Origin: CAZJLP01 sp964546955
Lineage (GTDB): Bacteria > Verrucomicrobiota > Verrucomicrobiia > Opitutales > Opitutaceae
Assembly: GCA_964546955.1 (NCBI GenBank)
Contig: CAZJLP010000054.1
Span: 1-32,178, forward strand
Direction: 5' to 3'
Length of the DNA: 32,178 nucleotides
The translations under genes and the position numbers were made by a program. The notes under the pieces were generated by a model. The model had not been told where the DNA came from and searched no databases. It saw nothing but the letters and a program-made list of their open reading frames with translations. How positions within the stretch are numbered: the stretch's first letter is position 1; each line of letters starts with the position of its first letter. Positions 31,588 through 32,178 of this stretch are shown piece by piece.

Positions 31588-32178
31588 TCAGGCGGCGACC
31601 GGTATGAGTTGCGGTTTTTTGACGGTGATGCCCGAAGCGCGCAGTCCTGCCGCCGTGGCATCGGTGATGAGGTGGTGAATTTCGGACCAATCGGCCACCC
31701 GATGAGGCGTGGCGCGATCGAGCTTGGTCCCATCGAGGCAGAAAAATGCCTCGCGGGCCCGCGACAGGGCGGTGCGCTGAAGGCGGACCACCTCGGCATG
31801 GGAATTCCAGACGCCTCCCGCATTCATCGCTTCGCCGCCCAGAAATGCGGCGTCGAACTGCCACTCCGCGAGGGCGGCGACGGCGCGGTCGCCAAAGAGG
31901 GTGGCCTGGCGATCCAGAAAAATACCTCCGAGAAGGTGAAGCGTGATCCCGGGTGCCCCGCCGAGGACCCCGGCGACGGCGAGACTGTTTGTTGCGACCG
32001 TGAGAGATTGCCGCGGACGACGGGCGAGGAGCCGTGCGAGGGCCAAAATGGTGGTGCCTGCGTCGAGAAAAACAGTTCCGGAATGGGGCACCTGCCTGGC
32101 GGCCGCGCGTGCGATGAAGCTCTTGGCGGAGCGCGCCCGTTTGGCGCGCTCCCCCAGGGAAGCGAAGGTCGTATTGTA
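31588..32178 (-). CDS. DeoR-family sugar regulator, C-terminal part (cut by window edge)
   Basis: The frame is open without a start to the window end, so the N-terminal helix-turn-helix lies outside. The visible 196 residues are the DeoR effector domain, a sugar-phosphate isomerase-like fold: SGTVFLDAGTTILALARLL, VATNSLAVAGVL, LLGGIFLDRQATLFGDRAV, DAAFLGGEAMNAGG, then FCLDGTKLDRATPHRVADWSEIHHLITD. DeoR proteins usually sense a phosphorylated sugar from the pathway they control. Being 24 bases upstream of rhaEW on the same strand, it probably regulates this rhamnose-lactate operon in response to rhamnulose 1-phosphate or DHAP. In B. subtilis the rha regulator is also of the DeoR family. An apparent GTG start at 32091 is internal to the domain and is rejected. 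Confidence 0.9.
   Translation of the reverse strand, partial: YNTTFASLGERAKRARSAKSFIARAAARQVPHSGTVFLDAGTTILALARLLARRPRQSLTVATNSLAVAGVLGGAPGITLHLLGGIFLDRQATLFGDRAVAALAEWQFDAAFLGGEAMNAGGVWNSHAEVVRLQRTALSRAREAFFCLDGTKLDRATPHRVADWSEIHHLITDATAAGLRASGITVKKPQLIPVAA

Overview
The window looks like chromosomal DNA from a G+C-rich bacterium, most likely a Verrucomicrobiota member close to the Opitutaceae. This is inferred from gene content (short EF-Ts, a rhombosortase-target-like lipoprotein, GTP-type PEP carboxykinase, class I fumarase, a fused rhamnulose-phosphate aldolase/lactaldehyde dehydrogenase next to lutABC, and a type III polyketide synthase-oxidoreductase-methyltransferase operon). It is also suggested by the many short dispersed repeats between genes. 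No phage, plasmid, CRISPR or rRNA genes were seen.

Layout, left to right. (1) 365-1970: rpsB-tsf operon closed by a perfect intrinsic terminator. (2) 1980-3385: a DUF983 zinc-ribbon membrane protein, converging on and overlapping a lipoprotein with a GlyGly-CTERM-like segment. (3) 3662-7384: a minus-strand efflux operon, tetR-hlyD-ABC ATPase-ABC permease, with a palindromic operator candidate over the tetR promoter. (4) 7490-7747: tRNA-Ser(CGA) and a stray 23-bp copy of its 3' end. (5) 7905-13340: fumarase, KdsD, a LysM lipoprotein, TsaC/Sua5 and ribosomal protein S18, which sits between two terminator-like hairpins. (6) 13459-15191: membrane proteins of unknown function, including a 59-residue one that is easy to miss. 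(7) 15435-18154: a three-gene type III PKS operon, followed by tRNA-Arg(CCU). (8) 18500-21421: two small unknown proteins and pckG. (9) 21631-24569: two exported enzymes, an SGNH esterase and a GH29 alpha-L-fucosidase. (10) 24743-32178: a minus-strand catabolic operon, deoR(partial)-rhaEW-rhaB-lutA-lutB-lutC.

How the genes fit together. The last block encodes a nearly complete L-rhamnose-to-pyruvate route: kinase, aldolase fused to lactaldehyde dehydrogenase, then the LutABC iron-sulfur L-lactate oxidase. A GTGA overlap ties rhaB to lutA. The isomerase rhaA is not in the window. The adjacent exported fucosidase and esterase suggest the cell feeds on deoxysugar-rich, acylated polysaccharide. 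PEPCK and fumarase handle C4 acids and gluconeogenesis. lutB carries an apparent single-base deletion.

The less ordinary content is the type III PKS operon and two repeat families. One family consists of REP-like inverted pairs of about 135 bp (11923-12054, 21478-21616, 26845-26977). The other is a ~120-bp repeat present as two direct copies (15279-15405 and 19315-19436) that bracket the PKS operon and tRNA-Arg. Coordinates and motifs were read by eye; family names rest on remembered family features, not on searches.
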